Shown here: positions 17,488-25,600 of the stretch, piece after piece
How positions within the stretch are numbered: the first letter of the stretch is position 1
How the letters are laid out: each line of letters starts with the position of its first letter
Origin: Alphaproteobacteria bacterium
Lineage (GTDB): Bacteria > Pseudomonadota > Alphaproteobacteria > Micropepsales > Micropepsaceae
Assembly (NCBI GenBank): GCA_947475445.1
Contig: CANJLC010000014.1
Span: 1-52,688, forward strand
Reading direction: 5' to 3'
Length of the DNA: 52,688 nt
The notes under the pieces: generated by a model
The model's database searches: none
The model's input: only the letters and a program-made list of their open reading frames with translations
What the model was told of the DNA's origin: nothing
Translations under genes and position numbers: made by a program

Positions 17488-18651
17488 ATGGCTGGCGCAA
17501 TCGCTTTACCCCGTCTCATGCGTGTCGGTGGAGGCGCGTCCCAGGAGCTGGCCGCCGTCCTCGCCCAGCTGGGCCTTTCCAAGCCGCTGATCGTCACCGA
17601 CGCCTATCTGGTGAAAAGCGGCCGCGTTGAAACCCTGGTGGACGGCCTGACCAAGGCCGGCATCACGTCGCGCGTGTTCGCCGACACCGTGCCCGATCCC
17701 ACGGTGGCATCCATTGTCACGGGCCTGGAATTCCTCAAGGGCGGCGACCATGACTGCGTCATCGGTTTTGGCGGCGGCAGCCCGCTGGACAGCGCCAAGG
17801 CCATCGCCGTGATGGGCATGGACAAGGCCAAGAAGATTTCGGACTACAAGGTGCCCCACGTCCAGGATGCGCCGGGCCTGCCCATCATCGCCATTCCCAC
17901 CACCGCCGGCACCGGCTCGGAAGCCACCCGCTTCACCATCATCACTGACGAAGTCAGCGATGAGAAGATGCTGTGCCCCGGCGTGGCCTATCTGCCCATC
18001 GCGGCCCTGGTTGACTATGAACTGACCATGACCAAGCCCAAGCGCCTCACTGCCGACACCGCCATCGACTCGCTGACCCACGCCATCGAGGCCTATGTCT
18101 CCAAGCGCGCCAATGGCTTCTCGGACCAGATGGCGCTGTCCGCCATGCGCCTGATCGCGCCGAACCTGCGCAAGGTCTTTAACGACGGCTCCGACAAGGC
18201 CGGCCGCGAAGCCCTGATGCTGGGCGCCACCATGGCGGGCGTCGCCTTCTCCAACGCCTCTGTGGCGCTGGTGCATGGCATGAGCCGCCCCATTGGCGCG
18301 CATTTCCATGTGCCCCACGGCCTGTCCAATGCCATGCTGCTGCCGGCGGTCACCGCCTATTCCGCCCCCGCCGCGCTGCATCGTTATGCCGACAGCGCCC
18401 GCGCCATGGGCGTGGCCAGCGAGGCCGAGGGCGACCAGAGCGCCGTGGCCCGCCTGCTGGATGAACTCACCGCCATCAACAATGAACTCGAAGTGCCGAC
18501 CCCCAAGGGCTATGGCATTGACGAGGCGAAATGGCGTTCGCTGATGCCGACCATGGCGACGCAGGCGCTGGCCTCCGGCTCGCCAGGCAACAATCCGCGC
18601 GTGCCGACCACGGACGAGATCCTGGAAATCTACAACCAGGTCTGGAACTAG
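17488..18651 (+). CDS. Iron-containing alcohol dehydrogenase
   Basis: 387 aa, family III (FucO/AdhB-type) size. NAD-binding GFGGGSPLDSAKAIA near 90-105, then TTAGTGSEAT. The four metal ligands fall at the FucO-like positions: Asp194 and His198 (DSLTHAIEAY), His263 (HGMSRPIGAH) and His277 (VPHG). Oxidises a short hydroxy compound with NAD+. Last gene of the mmsA operon, ending at a strong terminator. DddB, the 3-hydroxypropionate dehydrogenase in several DMSP degraders, belongs to this family, so 3-hydroxypropionate (or 3-hydroxyisobutyrate) to the semialdehyde used by MmsA is the best inference. Confidence 0.92.
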   Translation: MAGAIALPRLMRVGGGASQELAAVLAQLGLSKPLIVTDAYLVKSGRVETLVDGLTKAGITSRVFADTVPDPTVASIVTGLEFLKGGDHDCVIGFGGGSPLDSAKAIAVMGMDKAKKISDYKVPHVQDAPGLPIIAIPTTAGTGSEATRFTIITDEVSDEKMLCPGVAYLPIAALVDYELTMTKPKRLTADTAIDSLTHAIEAYVSKRANGFSDQMALSAMRLIAPNLRKVFNDGSDKAGREALMLGATMAGVAFSNASVALVHGMSRPIGAHFHVPHGLSNAMLLPAVTAYSAPAALHRYADSARAMGVASEAEGDQSAVARLLDELTAINNELEVPTPKGYGIDEAKWRSLMPTMATQALASGSPGNNPRVPTTDEILEIYNQVWN

Positions 18652-18672
18652 GCTTCCGCCGCCAGGACAAAA

Positions 18673-18703
18673 AAGGCCCCCCGCTCGCGCGGGGGGCCTT
18701 TTT
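18673..18703 (+). terminator. Intrinsic terminator, probably bidirectional
   Basis: AAGGCCCCCCGC (18673-18684), loop TCGC, GCGGGGGGCCTT (18689-18700) with T-run to 18703. The upstream A-run supplies a T-tract on the minus strand, so it can serve both the mmsA operon and the convergent gene ending at 18718. Confidence 0.92.
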
Positions 18704-18717
18704 ACTTTGCGGTTCGC

Positions 18718-19356
18718 TCAGCGGACGCGGCGGACCTTGTAGAGCTTGCCGTCCACGCCCACCGACAGGTTGTAAGTGTTCACGGAGCCTTCCTTGACCG
18801 TCACCCGGTATTTTGATGCCGGGTCGCTCCATTGCGCGCGCGTGGTGCCGACATCGTTGGGGAGCTGTTCCCAAACCTGGCCATCCGCCAGGGTCACGCT
18901 GAAGGCGCCGCTGCCATTGAAACTGTAATTGGACATCGGCATTTTGTTCACCAGCACAGCCCCGCCCATGAGGGTGCCCCAGATGCCGGAGCTGACGCGT
19001 TTGACAGGCATCGGCGGCGGGCCGGCAGGGCGCGCCGGTGCAGCGGTGGCGACCCGCGGGTTGCCGAACAGCGGCTGACCCTGGGCCGGCGGCGTATAAG
19101 CGGGCGGCGTATAGGCGGGCCCGGCGCCAGCACCCGGGACCAGGCGCGTCTGGGAGGCCGGTGCGGGCGACAGGCCCAGCACGGTGCGCATGGGCTGGGC
19201 GGCGCCATAATAGCATTCCAGCCAACTGCGATATTCCACGATGGCATTACACCGGGTGGCCCCCGCCAGGACGTCATCCCTCGGGTCCGCCATGGCCTGG
19301 CCGCTGATCCCCAAAAGGCCGGCGGCCAGCGCCAGCATAAGTTTGATGTTTTTCAT
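18718..19356 (-). CDS. Secreted protein of unknown function with Pro-rich linker
   Basis: 212 aa from ATG 19356, preceded by AAGGAG 4 nt upstream; the reading frame stays open further upstream but has no better start. Signal peptide ends at AMA-D. A short N-terminal part contains a Cys pair (TRCNAIVEYRSWLECYYGA), then a Pro/Ala/Tyr-rich linker with a repeated AYTPP, then a compact C-terminal beta domain (about 125-212) ending in VRRVR. I recognise no family. It may bind cell wall or outer membrane. It is convergent with the mmsA operon and downstream of the CapA-like genes, with its own probable promoter in the 206-bp gap. Confidence 0.7.
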   Translation of the reverse strand: MKNIKLMLALAAGLLGISGQAMADPRDDVLAGATRCNAIVEYRSWLECYYGAAQPMRTVLGLSPAPASQTRLVPGAGAGPAYTPPAYTPPAQGQPLFGNPRVATAAPARPAGPPPMPVKRVSSGIWGTLMGGAVLVNKMPMSNYSFNGSGAFSVTLADGQVWEQLPNDVGTTRAQWSDPASKYRVTVKEGSVNTYNLSVGVDGKLYKVRRVR

Positions 19357-19509
19357 TTGCTCCTTGCCCTCTATCCCCAGGCTCCACGATCTTACGCAAA
19401 GATGGGCCAAGTCCCAAGGCCGGAAAGCGCAAGCCAGGGCGGCTTTTGCGCCCATGGGTACCGGGATGGGGGATTTTGGGGTTGCTTTGGCCAGGGCGTT
19501 AAAACATTT

Positions 19510-19537
19510 CCGGCGCCAGAGAGGTCCCTGGCGCCGG
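19510..19537 (-). terminator. Terminator hairpin after CapA-like copy 1
   Basis: CCGGCGCCAG (19510-19519) and CTGGCGCCGG (19528-19537). On the minus strand it is followed by AAATGTTTT, a weak T-tract. Its stem sequence matches the terminator after CapA-like copy 2, so it was duplicated with the gene. Confidence 0.7.
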
Positions 19538-19562
19538 ATAATGCCGTCAATTGATGTGCCGA

Positions 19563-21017
19563 TCAGCCCTTGATGCGGATATAGCCCACATTCTTCTCGA
19601 TCACGATGTCGGTGCCGAACGGCTTGGACAGCGCCGCCAGGCGGGTCAGGATCTTGTTGGCCTGCTCCGGCGAAGGCGTGCGCGGCATGCCCAGCTGCGA
19701 AATCGGGCCGTTCCAGCCGCCCTCGGTGGGATAGAGTCGCACTTCGACCAGCTTGCCCTTGTCGTAATAGCTCTTGGTCACGACGCTCTCGAAGTTGATG
19801 GCGCGCAGGGCCTGCGAAACCCGCACGTCCACGCCTTCCTTGGGTTCTTCGCGGGGCCAGGAACCGGACAGCAGGGCGGAGTCGAAATGCTGCCACTGGT
19901 AATAATTTTCGCCCAGGCCGTAGAAGATTGGCTTGCCCTTGTAGATTTCGATGCCGCGCAGCACGTGCGGGCCCGAACCCACGAACATGTCTGCGCCGTT
20001 GTCCACCGCGCCATGCGCCAGTTCGATCAGCATGTCAGGCGTCTGGTCTTCGAACAGCCATTGCTGGGATGTGATCGGGCCCACATGGCAATGGCAATTC
20101 ACGATTTCGAAGTCCGACAGGTATTTGCCATTGCGAATGCTGCGCAGGTTTTCCTTCAGGTCGCTGGGGTTCATCACGAAATTGCGCGTGCCCGGGGGCC
20201 CGACTTTGTAATGGGTGTCCATGAAGGTAATGCGGTCGGCCGGTTCGTCGGTCGGCAGGGTGGAAACGTTGGTCGTCCCCGGTGGCGGCGTGAAGATCGC
20301 CGCGCGCATCTTTTTCATGATGTCGATCTGCTCTTGCGTGACATTGTACCAGACGGTGGGGATGATCGGGTTGTGGCCCATGCGGCCATTGGTGTTGCCG
20401 CTGCGATAGGTCGCCGCTGCATTGGTGCCTGTATACATCGAGACCAGCGCAACGCGGCCCTTGGGCCCGTTGAGATAGGCTGGTGCGCGGGCCTCTTCCA
20501 AGTCGCGGCCGGTGCCGGCAAAAATGATGCCGACCCTGTTCAGCTGCTCCTCGGTAGAGATCATGCTTTCGCGATCGGAATCCATGATGTGGTTATTGGC
20601 GCGGCCCATGATATCGAAGCCCATTTCCTTGAGCGCCGGGGCGACGTCCTTGTCACCCATCATGCCGCGCAGCGGACCGTCGAAATGATCCAGGTCGCCC
20701 AGATTGCCTTCCATGTTGCCATGGGTGACGTCTGCGTCCTGCATCAGCTTGACGATGTCATGGAAGGCCGGCAGGTCGAGGTCGCCGATCGGGCGCTTGA
20801 CCATGACGTCGCCCACGGCGACGACGGTGAAAGGCTCCATGATCTTGTCGGCCAGGTTGGTTCCGGCATCGCGCGGCGCCGGCTCCAGCGGCGTAGTCCA
20901 TTGCTGGCCGTTTCCGGAAATCTGGGCCCAGGCGCCGCCGCCGGCCAGGCCAACGATCAGCGCCGCCAAAGCCACTTTGCCCAAAAGCCGTGTCTTGTTG
21001 CGTGCATGGAAATTCAT
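19563..21017 (-). CDS. Secreted CapA-like (PGA_cap) metallophosphatase-fold protein, copy 1
   Basis: 484 aa from ATG 21017 (GGGAGA 7 nt upstream). Signal peptide MNFHARNKTRLLGKVALAAL... ends at AWA-Q. CapA-family motifs: VVAVGDVMVKRP near residue 65, GNMEGNLG, RANNHIMDSD, and GSGPHVLRGIEIYKGKPIFYGLGENYY. The usual His-Trp-Gly motif is replaced by CHCHVGP. Insertions between motifs make it about 120 residues longer than typical CapA domains. CapA proteins act in poly-gamma-glutamate capsule assembly or turnover; the activity of this soluble secreted type is not established. Tandem near-copy of the gene upstream. TTGCACATC lies in the leader. Confidence 0.85.
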   Translation of the reverse strand: MNFHARNKTRLLGKVALAALIVGLAGGGAWAQISGNGQQWTTPLEPAPRDAGTNLADKIMEPFTVVAVGDVMVKRPIGDLDLPAFHDIVKLMQDADVTHGNMEGNLGDLDHFDGPLRGMMGDKDVAPALKEMGFDIMGRANNHIMDSDRESMISTEEQLNRVGIIFAGTGRDLEEARAPAYLNGPKGRVALVSMYTGTNAAATYRSGNTNGRMGHNPIIPTVWYNVTQEQIDIMKKMRAAIFTPPPGTTNVSTLPTDEPADRITFMDTHYKVGPPGTRNFVMNPSDLKENLRSIRNGKYLSDFEIVNCHCHVGPITSQQWLFEDQTPDMLIELAHGAVDNGADMFVGSGPHVLRGIEIYKGKPIFYGLGENYYQWQHFDSALLSGSWPREEPKEGVDVRVSQALRAINFESVVTKSYYDKGKLVEVRLYPTEGGWNGPISQLGMPRTPSPEQANKILTRLAALSKPFGTDIVIEKNVGYIRIKG

Positions 21018-21067
21018 GTCAGCGTCTCCCTTTGATGGCTCTTCAAGAGCCAAGCGATGATTACGAT

Positions 21068-21076
21068 GATGTGCAA
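21068..21076 (-). promoter_or_regulatory. Putative operator half-site, copy D
   Basis: On the minus strand this reads TTGCACATC, preceded by TTT as at 13309-13311. Only the left half of the TTGC-N11-GCAA palindrome is kept (the right half reads ATCA). It lies 51 bp upstream of CapA-like copy 1. Confidence 0.35.
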
Positions 21077-21120
21077 AAATGCTCAACCGGTTCCCATGTC
21101 TCCGCCGGTCCCGGTTTTTG

Positions 21121-21157
21121 AAAAAAATCCGGCGCCAGGGATGTCCCTGGCGCCGGA
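21121..21157 (-). terminator. Intrinsic terminator after CapA-like copy 2
   Basis: TCCGGCGCCAGGGA (21128-21141) and TCCCTGGCGCCGGA (21144-21157) form a 14-bp stem; seven A at 21121-21127 give a T-tract on the minus strand. Confidence 0.92.
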
Positions 21158-21185
21158 GATAAATCCGCTTTCATGCGGGCCATGC

Positions 21186-22655
21186 TTACTTGATTCGAAT
21201 GTAGCCCACGCCCTTTTCGATGACGATGTCCGTACCGAACGGCTTGGACAGCGCCGCTAGGCGGGTCAGGATCTTGTTGGCCTGCTCCGGCGAAGGTGTG
21301 CGCGGCATGCCCAGCTGCGAAATCGGGCCATTCCAGCCGCCTTCGGTGGGATAGAGGCGCACTTCAACCAGCTTGCCCTTGTCGTAATAGCTCTTGGTCA
21401 CGACGCTTTCGAAGTTGATGGCGCGAAGGGCCTGCGAAACCCGCACATCCACGCCTTCCTTGGGTTCTTCACGCGCCCAGGAGCCGGACAGCACGTCGGC
21501 GTCGAAATGCTGCCACTGGTAATAGTTTTCGCCCAGGCCGTAGAAGATCGGCTTGCCCTTGTAGATTTCGATGCCGCGCAGCACATGCGGGCCGGAGCCC
21601 ACGAACATGTCGGCGCCGTTGTCGACCGCGCCATGCGCCAGTTCAATCAGCATGTCGGGCGTCTGGTCTTCGAACAGCCATTGCTGGCTGGTGATCGGGC
21701 CTTGGTGGCAATGGCAATTGACGATTTCGAAATCCGACAGGTATTTGCCGTTGCGGATGCTGCGCAAATTTTCCTTCAAGTCGCTGGGGTTCATCACGAA
21801 ATTGCGCGTACCCGGCGTGCCGATCTTGTAGTGGTTGTTCAGGAATTCCAGGCGGTCGGCCGGCTCGTTCGCGGGCAGGCTGGAGACGTTGGTCGTTCCC
21901 GCCGGCGCCGTATAGAGCGACTGGCGCATCTTCTTGAGCGTGTCCATCTGCTCCTGCGTGACATTGAACCAGATCGTGTAATTGATCGGGTTGAAGCCGA
22001 CGCGGCCGCCGATATTGCCGCTGCGGTAGGTGGCGGCGGACGGCGCGGCATCCGGATTGTTCGGACCATGCATCGAGACCAGCGCCACGCGGCCCTTGGC
22101 CGAGTCGTAATAGGCGGGTGCCCGGGCCTCTTCCAGGTCGCGACCGTCACCGGCATGGATGATGCCGGCCTTGTCGAGCTGTTCCATGGTGGAGAACAGG
22201 CTCTCGCGTTCGGAGTCGAACACATGGTTGTTGGCGCGGCCCATGATGTCGAAGCCCATTTCCTTGAGCGCCGGGGCGACGTCCTTGTCGCCCATCATGC
22301 CGCGCAGCGGGCCCACGAAATGGTCCAGGTCGCCCAGATTGCCTTCCATGTTGCCATGGGTGACGTCTGCGTCCTGCATCAGCTTGGCGATGTCGTGGAA
22401 GGCGGGAATGTCGAGATTGCCGATCGGGCGCTTGACCATGACGTCGCCCACGGCGACGACCGTGAAGGGCTCCATGATCTTGTTCGCCAGGTTGGTGGCG
22501 GCGTCACGCGGCGCCGGCTCCAGCGGGGTGGTCCATTCCTGGCCCGAGCGCGTGTTTTGGGCCCAGGCGACGCTGCCTGCCAGCGCACCGGCGGCCAGCG
22601 CCACCAGCGCCACTTTGCCCAACAGCCGGGCCTTGTTGCGTGCATTGAATTTCAT
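21186..22655 (-). CDS. Secreted CapA-like (PGA_cap) metallophosphatase-fold protein, copy 2
   Basis: 489 aa from ATG 22655 (GGGGAG 8 nt upstream). Same architecture as copy 1: signal peptide ending AWA-Q, VVAVGDVMVKRP, GNMEGNLG, RANNHVFDSE, CHCHQGP, GSGPHVLRGIEIY. From about residue 260 on the two proteins differ at only scattered positions, while the middle part (about 165-255) diverges more, including a short insertion here (HGPNNPDAAPSAAT). The similarity continues into the 5' leader (ATCGCTTGGCTCT) and the terminator, so the duplicated unit was a whole transcription unit. Divergence concentrated in one surface segment suggests different ligands. Confidence 0.85.
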   Translation of the reverse strand: MKFNARNKARLLGKVALVALAAGALAGSVAWAQNTRSGQEWTTPLEPAPRDAATNLANKIMEPFTVVAVGDVMVKRPIGNLDIPAFHDIAKLMQDADVTHGNMEGNLGDLDHFVGPLRGMMGDKDVAPALKEMGFDIMGRANNHVFDSERESLFSTMEQLDKAGIIHAGDGRDLEEARAPAYYDSAKGRVALVSMHGPNNPDAAPSAATYRSGNIGGRVGFNPINYTIWFNVTQEQMDTLKKMRQSLYTAPAGTTNVSSLPANEPADRLEFLNNHYKIGTPGTRNFVMNPSDLKENLRSIRNGKYLSDFEIVNCHCHQGPITSQQWLFEDQTPDMLIELAHGAVDNGADMFVGSGPHVLRGIEIYKGKPIFYGLGENYYQWQHFDADVLSGSWAREEPKEGVDVRVSQALRAINFESVVTKSYYDKGKLVEVRLYPTEGGWNGPISQLGMPRTPSPEQANKILTRLAALSKPFGTDIVIEKGVGYIRIK

Positions 22656-22830
22656 GTCAGCTACTCCCCTAAACGGCCCCTTCGAGAGCCAAGCGATGAA
22701 TGCGATGGGTTGCTTGAGCGAAAGGCTCCCGGCAACGTTTTCCCGACCCTGATAGGCGCCCGCCATTGGCGGCTTCGCTCATTTGTTGGCGCAAGGTTCG
22801 CACAACCCCAAGTCCGGGCAATGACCATCC

Positions 22831-22911
22831 ATGCGCAATCGATGTGCAAATTTGATCATCGGGGGTGCATTGCTGCACCACAATAAACATCAGGTATCTC
22901 AACCTATTATA
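22831..22911 (-). promoter_or_regulatory. Promoter region of CapA-like copy 2 with operator copy E
   Basis: On the minus strand TTGCACATCGATTGCGCAT (22849-22831) is the shared element with one mismatch in the right arm. Next to it is GGTGCA-TTGC-TGCACC (22864-22879), a perfect 6-bp inverted repeat. A consensus TATAAT reads on the minus strand at 22911-22906; no good -35 is found 17 bp upstream. If this is the start site, both repeats lie downstream of it, as for a repressor or roadblock. Confidence 0.4.
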
Positions 22912-22960
22912 GCTGTGCAACTGCAACACGCGGCGCTTCGCCGCCCAGTTCTGGAAAGCG

Positions 22961-24031
22961 CTACAGGGCGAAGGCGCGCTGGATAAACCAGAACGCCCCC
23001 GCCACCATGATCAGACCGGATAGGACCAGCCGCCCCTGGGGCCATTTGCGCAGCAGCACCAGGTTCAGCAGCGGATAGGTCACGGCAATAAAGGCCAGCT
23101 GTCCAAATTCCACCCCGCCATTGAACGACACGAGCGATAGCGCCAGGTTCTGCCGCGGCAGCAGCATCTCCTGCAACACGCTGGAAAAACCAAATCCGTG
23201 GATCAGCCCGAACAGGAAGGTGATGAGATAGCGTTTCATCGTCCGGATCTGCAGGATATTTTCCAGCGCCACATAGACGATGCTGGCCGCGATCGCGCTC
23301 TCGGTGATGCGGCTGGGGATCACGATGATCTGGAAAGCGGCCAGCGCCAGGGTGATGCTGTGGGCCACCGTGAAGGAGGTGGCGATCAGCACGATGGAGC
23401 GGATATTGGCGGTGGCGATGATCAGCAGCAGCAGGAAGGAGAGGTGATCGTAGCCGGTGAGGATATGGGTGATGCCCAGCCGCACGAACTGGCTCACAGT
23501 TTCCCAGACATGCGGCTGGCCGGGGCCGGCAAATACATGTTCGGAAGGACCGGTCTGTCCCAGCGCTGCGTTCTGCACTGCGCCGCCCATCTTTACGCTC
23601 AGAAGGGTGACATGGTCGGGCCGGATGGCGGCGGGCAGGGTGGAAATGATCTTCAGGCTGCTGACGTCGCGGTCGAACGTATAGGTCATGTCCAGCCGGA
23701 TGACTTCGCTGGCCACATTGTCGGTGCTGATATTGTAGCTGGAAATCTCCGTCTTGATGGGCGGGTTTGGCGCCAAGAGCCTCAGATTGGCTTTCAGCAA
23801 CGCGGCCAGCTGGGGCATGGCCGCATCCAGTTCTTCATAGGACAGGCTGCCATTGCCATTGATGTCATAGGCCGGAAAGGCGCTGGCATCGAGGATATGA
23901 AAGCCCGACACGACCGGACCCTTCACCTCCAGCGCGGATTCGCTGCGGGCAATGTCATGCGCCGCCGCCGGCAGGGCGCACAAAGCCAGCATCATCGCAC
24001 ACAGGAACCAGCGCTGGATCATCGCGAGCAT
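22961..24031 (-). CDS. EF-hand plus HupE/UreJ-type membrane protein
   Basis: 356 aa from ATG 24031. Signal peptide ends at AAA-H. A canonical calcium-binding EF-hand loop DINGNGSLSYEE (about residues 52-63) is followed by a periplasmic domain of about 120 residues and then six to seven membrane helices of the HupE/UreJ_2 family with ITHILTGYDHLSFLL and SFTVAHSITLALAA, whose His and Asp residues are the conserved core. HupE members are nickel or cobalt permeases; the second HupE/UreJ group has no proven substrate. The start is 13 nt after the stop of the upstream CapA-like gene, so the two are co-transcribed. Why a CapA-like enzyme should be paired with it is unknown. Confidence 0.82.
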   Translation of the reverse strand: MLAMIQRWFLCAMMLALCALPAAAHDIARSESALEVKGPVVSGFHILDASAFPAYDINGNGSLSYEELDAAMPQLAALLKANLRLLAPNPPIKTEISSYNISTDNVASEVIRLDMTYTFDRDVSSLKIISTLPAAIRPDHVTLLSVKMGGAVQNAALGQTGPSEHVFAGPGQPHVWETVSQFVRLGITHILTGYDHLSFLLLLIIATANIRSIVLIATSFTVAHSITLALAAFQIIVIPSRITESAIAASIVYVALENILQIRTMKRYLITFLFGLIHGFGFSSVLQEMLLPRQNLALSLVSFNGGVEFGQLAFIAVTYPLLNLVLLRKWPQGRLVLSGLIMVAGAFWFIQRAFAL

Positions 24032-24044
24032 GGTTTTTTCCAGG

Positions 24045-25382
24045 TCAGTTTGCGGACAGGGATTGAACAACCCCGTCCGCCGAAAGGGTCGTGCCATATC
24101 CGCGCGACAGCTCCCGGATTGCATCCAGGATAGCCGCGGCTTGCGATACCTTGGCGATCTGCGGTTCCACATCCGGGGCATTGACGCCGCCTGCCAGGCT
24201 CAAGGGCACAAGCTTGGCCGATAGCGGCGCCGCATGATCGAAGGTGATCACCGCCATGGCGCTCTGGCGATATTCGAGGGCGTTGCGTTCCGCCGGCCGC
24301 GCGCCGGTCGGCATGCCCAGATTCGGCGATTGCGGATCGGTGCCGCGGTCAAAGGCGTCATAGGCGCCCTCGGGTACCGATTTGCGCTGATAGAGGAAGT
24401 CGCCAAGGCTGTAGAAGATCAGGCCCTGGTGATATTTCTCCACGCCGCGCAGCCGGTGCGGGCCATGGCCGACCACGATCTGGGCTCCGGCATCCACTGC
24501 ATCGCGGGCGAAGCTCTCCAGGAATTTCGCCGGTGCGGGGCTGGCATTGTCCGGCGTATGGCCGTGCAGGGAGACGATGAGAATGTCGGATTGCTTGCGC
24601 GCCGACCGGATCGTGTTCAGCAATGCGCCAATATCGTCCTGGTTGGCGACGAACTGCGCCTCGATTTTGTCACCCGGCACAATGGTCGTGCCCAGCATCT
24701 GCAGCGCCTTGCCGCCGTTGACCGGCTTGGCAAAACTGGTGCCCGCCATGATGCGAAAACTGTCGGGGTCCAAGGTCACCCGCACGTCGAAGCGCAGCGT
24801 GTTGACACCGCCCTTTCCCGCAATTTCGCCGCGCCGGGCTGTCGCCCGCGTTTCGGGCAGGGCCGAGGCGGTGATGGAAACCAGCCCGACGCGCATGCCG
24901 CCCCCGGTCATGATCGCTGGCGCGCGGGCGCTGCCCAAATCGCCGCCGCAGCCGGAATAGGAAAGGCCCTGCTTTTTCAGCATATCCATGGTCGCCGCCG
25001 CGCCCGAAACGCCATAGTCCAGCGCATGATTGTTGGCGCAGGACACCGCGTTGAAGCCGATTTTCTGCAGCGCCTGGATTTCCGGCGGCCCGCCATAGGG
25101 CCAGCCCGACAGGGTTTGCGTCAGCGGCTGCTGCGTCAGGGTGGCTTCCAGATTGGTGAAGGCGATGTTGCTGTCCTGCACGATGGACATGACCGGCTGC
25201 AGCGCCGTCATGTCCAGCCGCTCCGTCCGGGCCAGCATCGTGTCGCCGGTCAGGACAATCGTGAAGGGTCCATTGGGATGGCGGGGCGGCACAGAGGCCG
25301 GACCCTGGAGACGGGAATAGAAAAACGCCGCGGCGCCCGCCAGCACAAGGGCGATCACGATCAGTCCCAGCCGCAACCTCAT
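24045..25382 (-). CDS. Membrane-anchored CapA-like (PGA_cap) protein
   Basis: 445 aa. An N-terminal uncleaved anchor helix (about residues 5-24) places the enzyme domain in the periplasm. CapA motifs are closer to the classical family than in the two tandem copies: IVLTGDTMLARTERLD, TNLEATL, CANNHALDYG, SLHGHTPDNA in the HWG position, and VGHGPHRLRGVEKYHQGLIFYSLGDFLY. The fold is that of calcineurin-like metallophosphatases; PgsA/CapA act on poly-gamma-glutamate. First gene of a two-gene operon with the EF-hand/HupE protein. It faces the divergent Nudix gene across a 218-bp gap with no further gene. Confidence 0.87.
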   Translation of the reverse strand: MRLRLGLIVIALVLAGAAAFFYSRLQGPASVPPRHPNGPFTIVLTGDTMLARTERLDMTALQPVMSIVQDSNIAFTNLEATLTQQPLTQTLSGWPYGGPPEIQALQKIGFNAVSCANNHALDYGVSGAAATMDMLKKQGLSYSGCGGDLGSARAPAIMTGGGMRVGLVSITASALPETRATARRGEIAGKGGVNTLRFDVRVTLDPDSFRIMAGTSFAKPVNGGKALQMLGTTIVPGDKIEAQFVANQDDIGALLNTIRSARKQSDILIVSLHGHTPDNASPAPAKFLESFARDAVDAGAQIVVGHGPHRLRGVEKYHQGLIFYSLGDFLYQRKSVPEGAYDAFDRGTDPQSPNLGMPTGARPAERNALEYRQSAMAVITFDHAAPLSAKLVPLSLAGGVNAPDVEPQIAKVSQAAAILDAIRELSRGYGTTLSADGVVQSLSAN

Positions 25383-25600
25383 GCGCGAAGCCCCATTCCC
25401 AATCCCGCAACCCGGCCAGTTATAACGGCCCGGGCGCCACCGCCGTCATTAATCTTAGTTTTCCGGCCGCGCATCAAGCCCCCGCGGACAAGGCGTCAGG
25501 CGGGATTTTATTCCGTATACAGATGTCTTTCGCCTTCCGGGCGCCATGATTTGGCATAAGATGAACCATCGAATCGGCATGACGGCCTGGAGCAGTCGAA

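Noticed and set aside
10254..18651. A DMSP lyase or cleavage gene accompanying the acrylate-type operon
   Set aside because: The single-domain CoA transferase is too short for DddD, and the only cupin in the window (28434-28811) is exported, distant and lacks the DddL/Q/W pattern.
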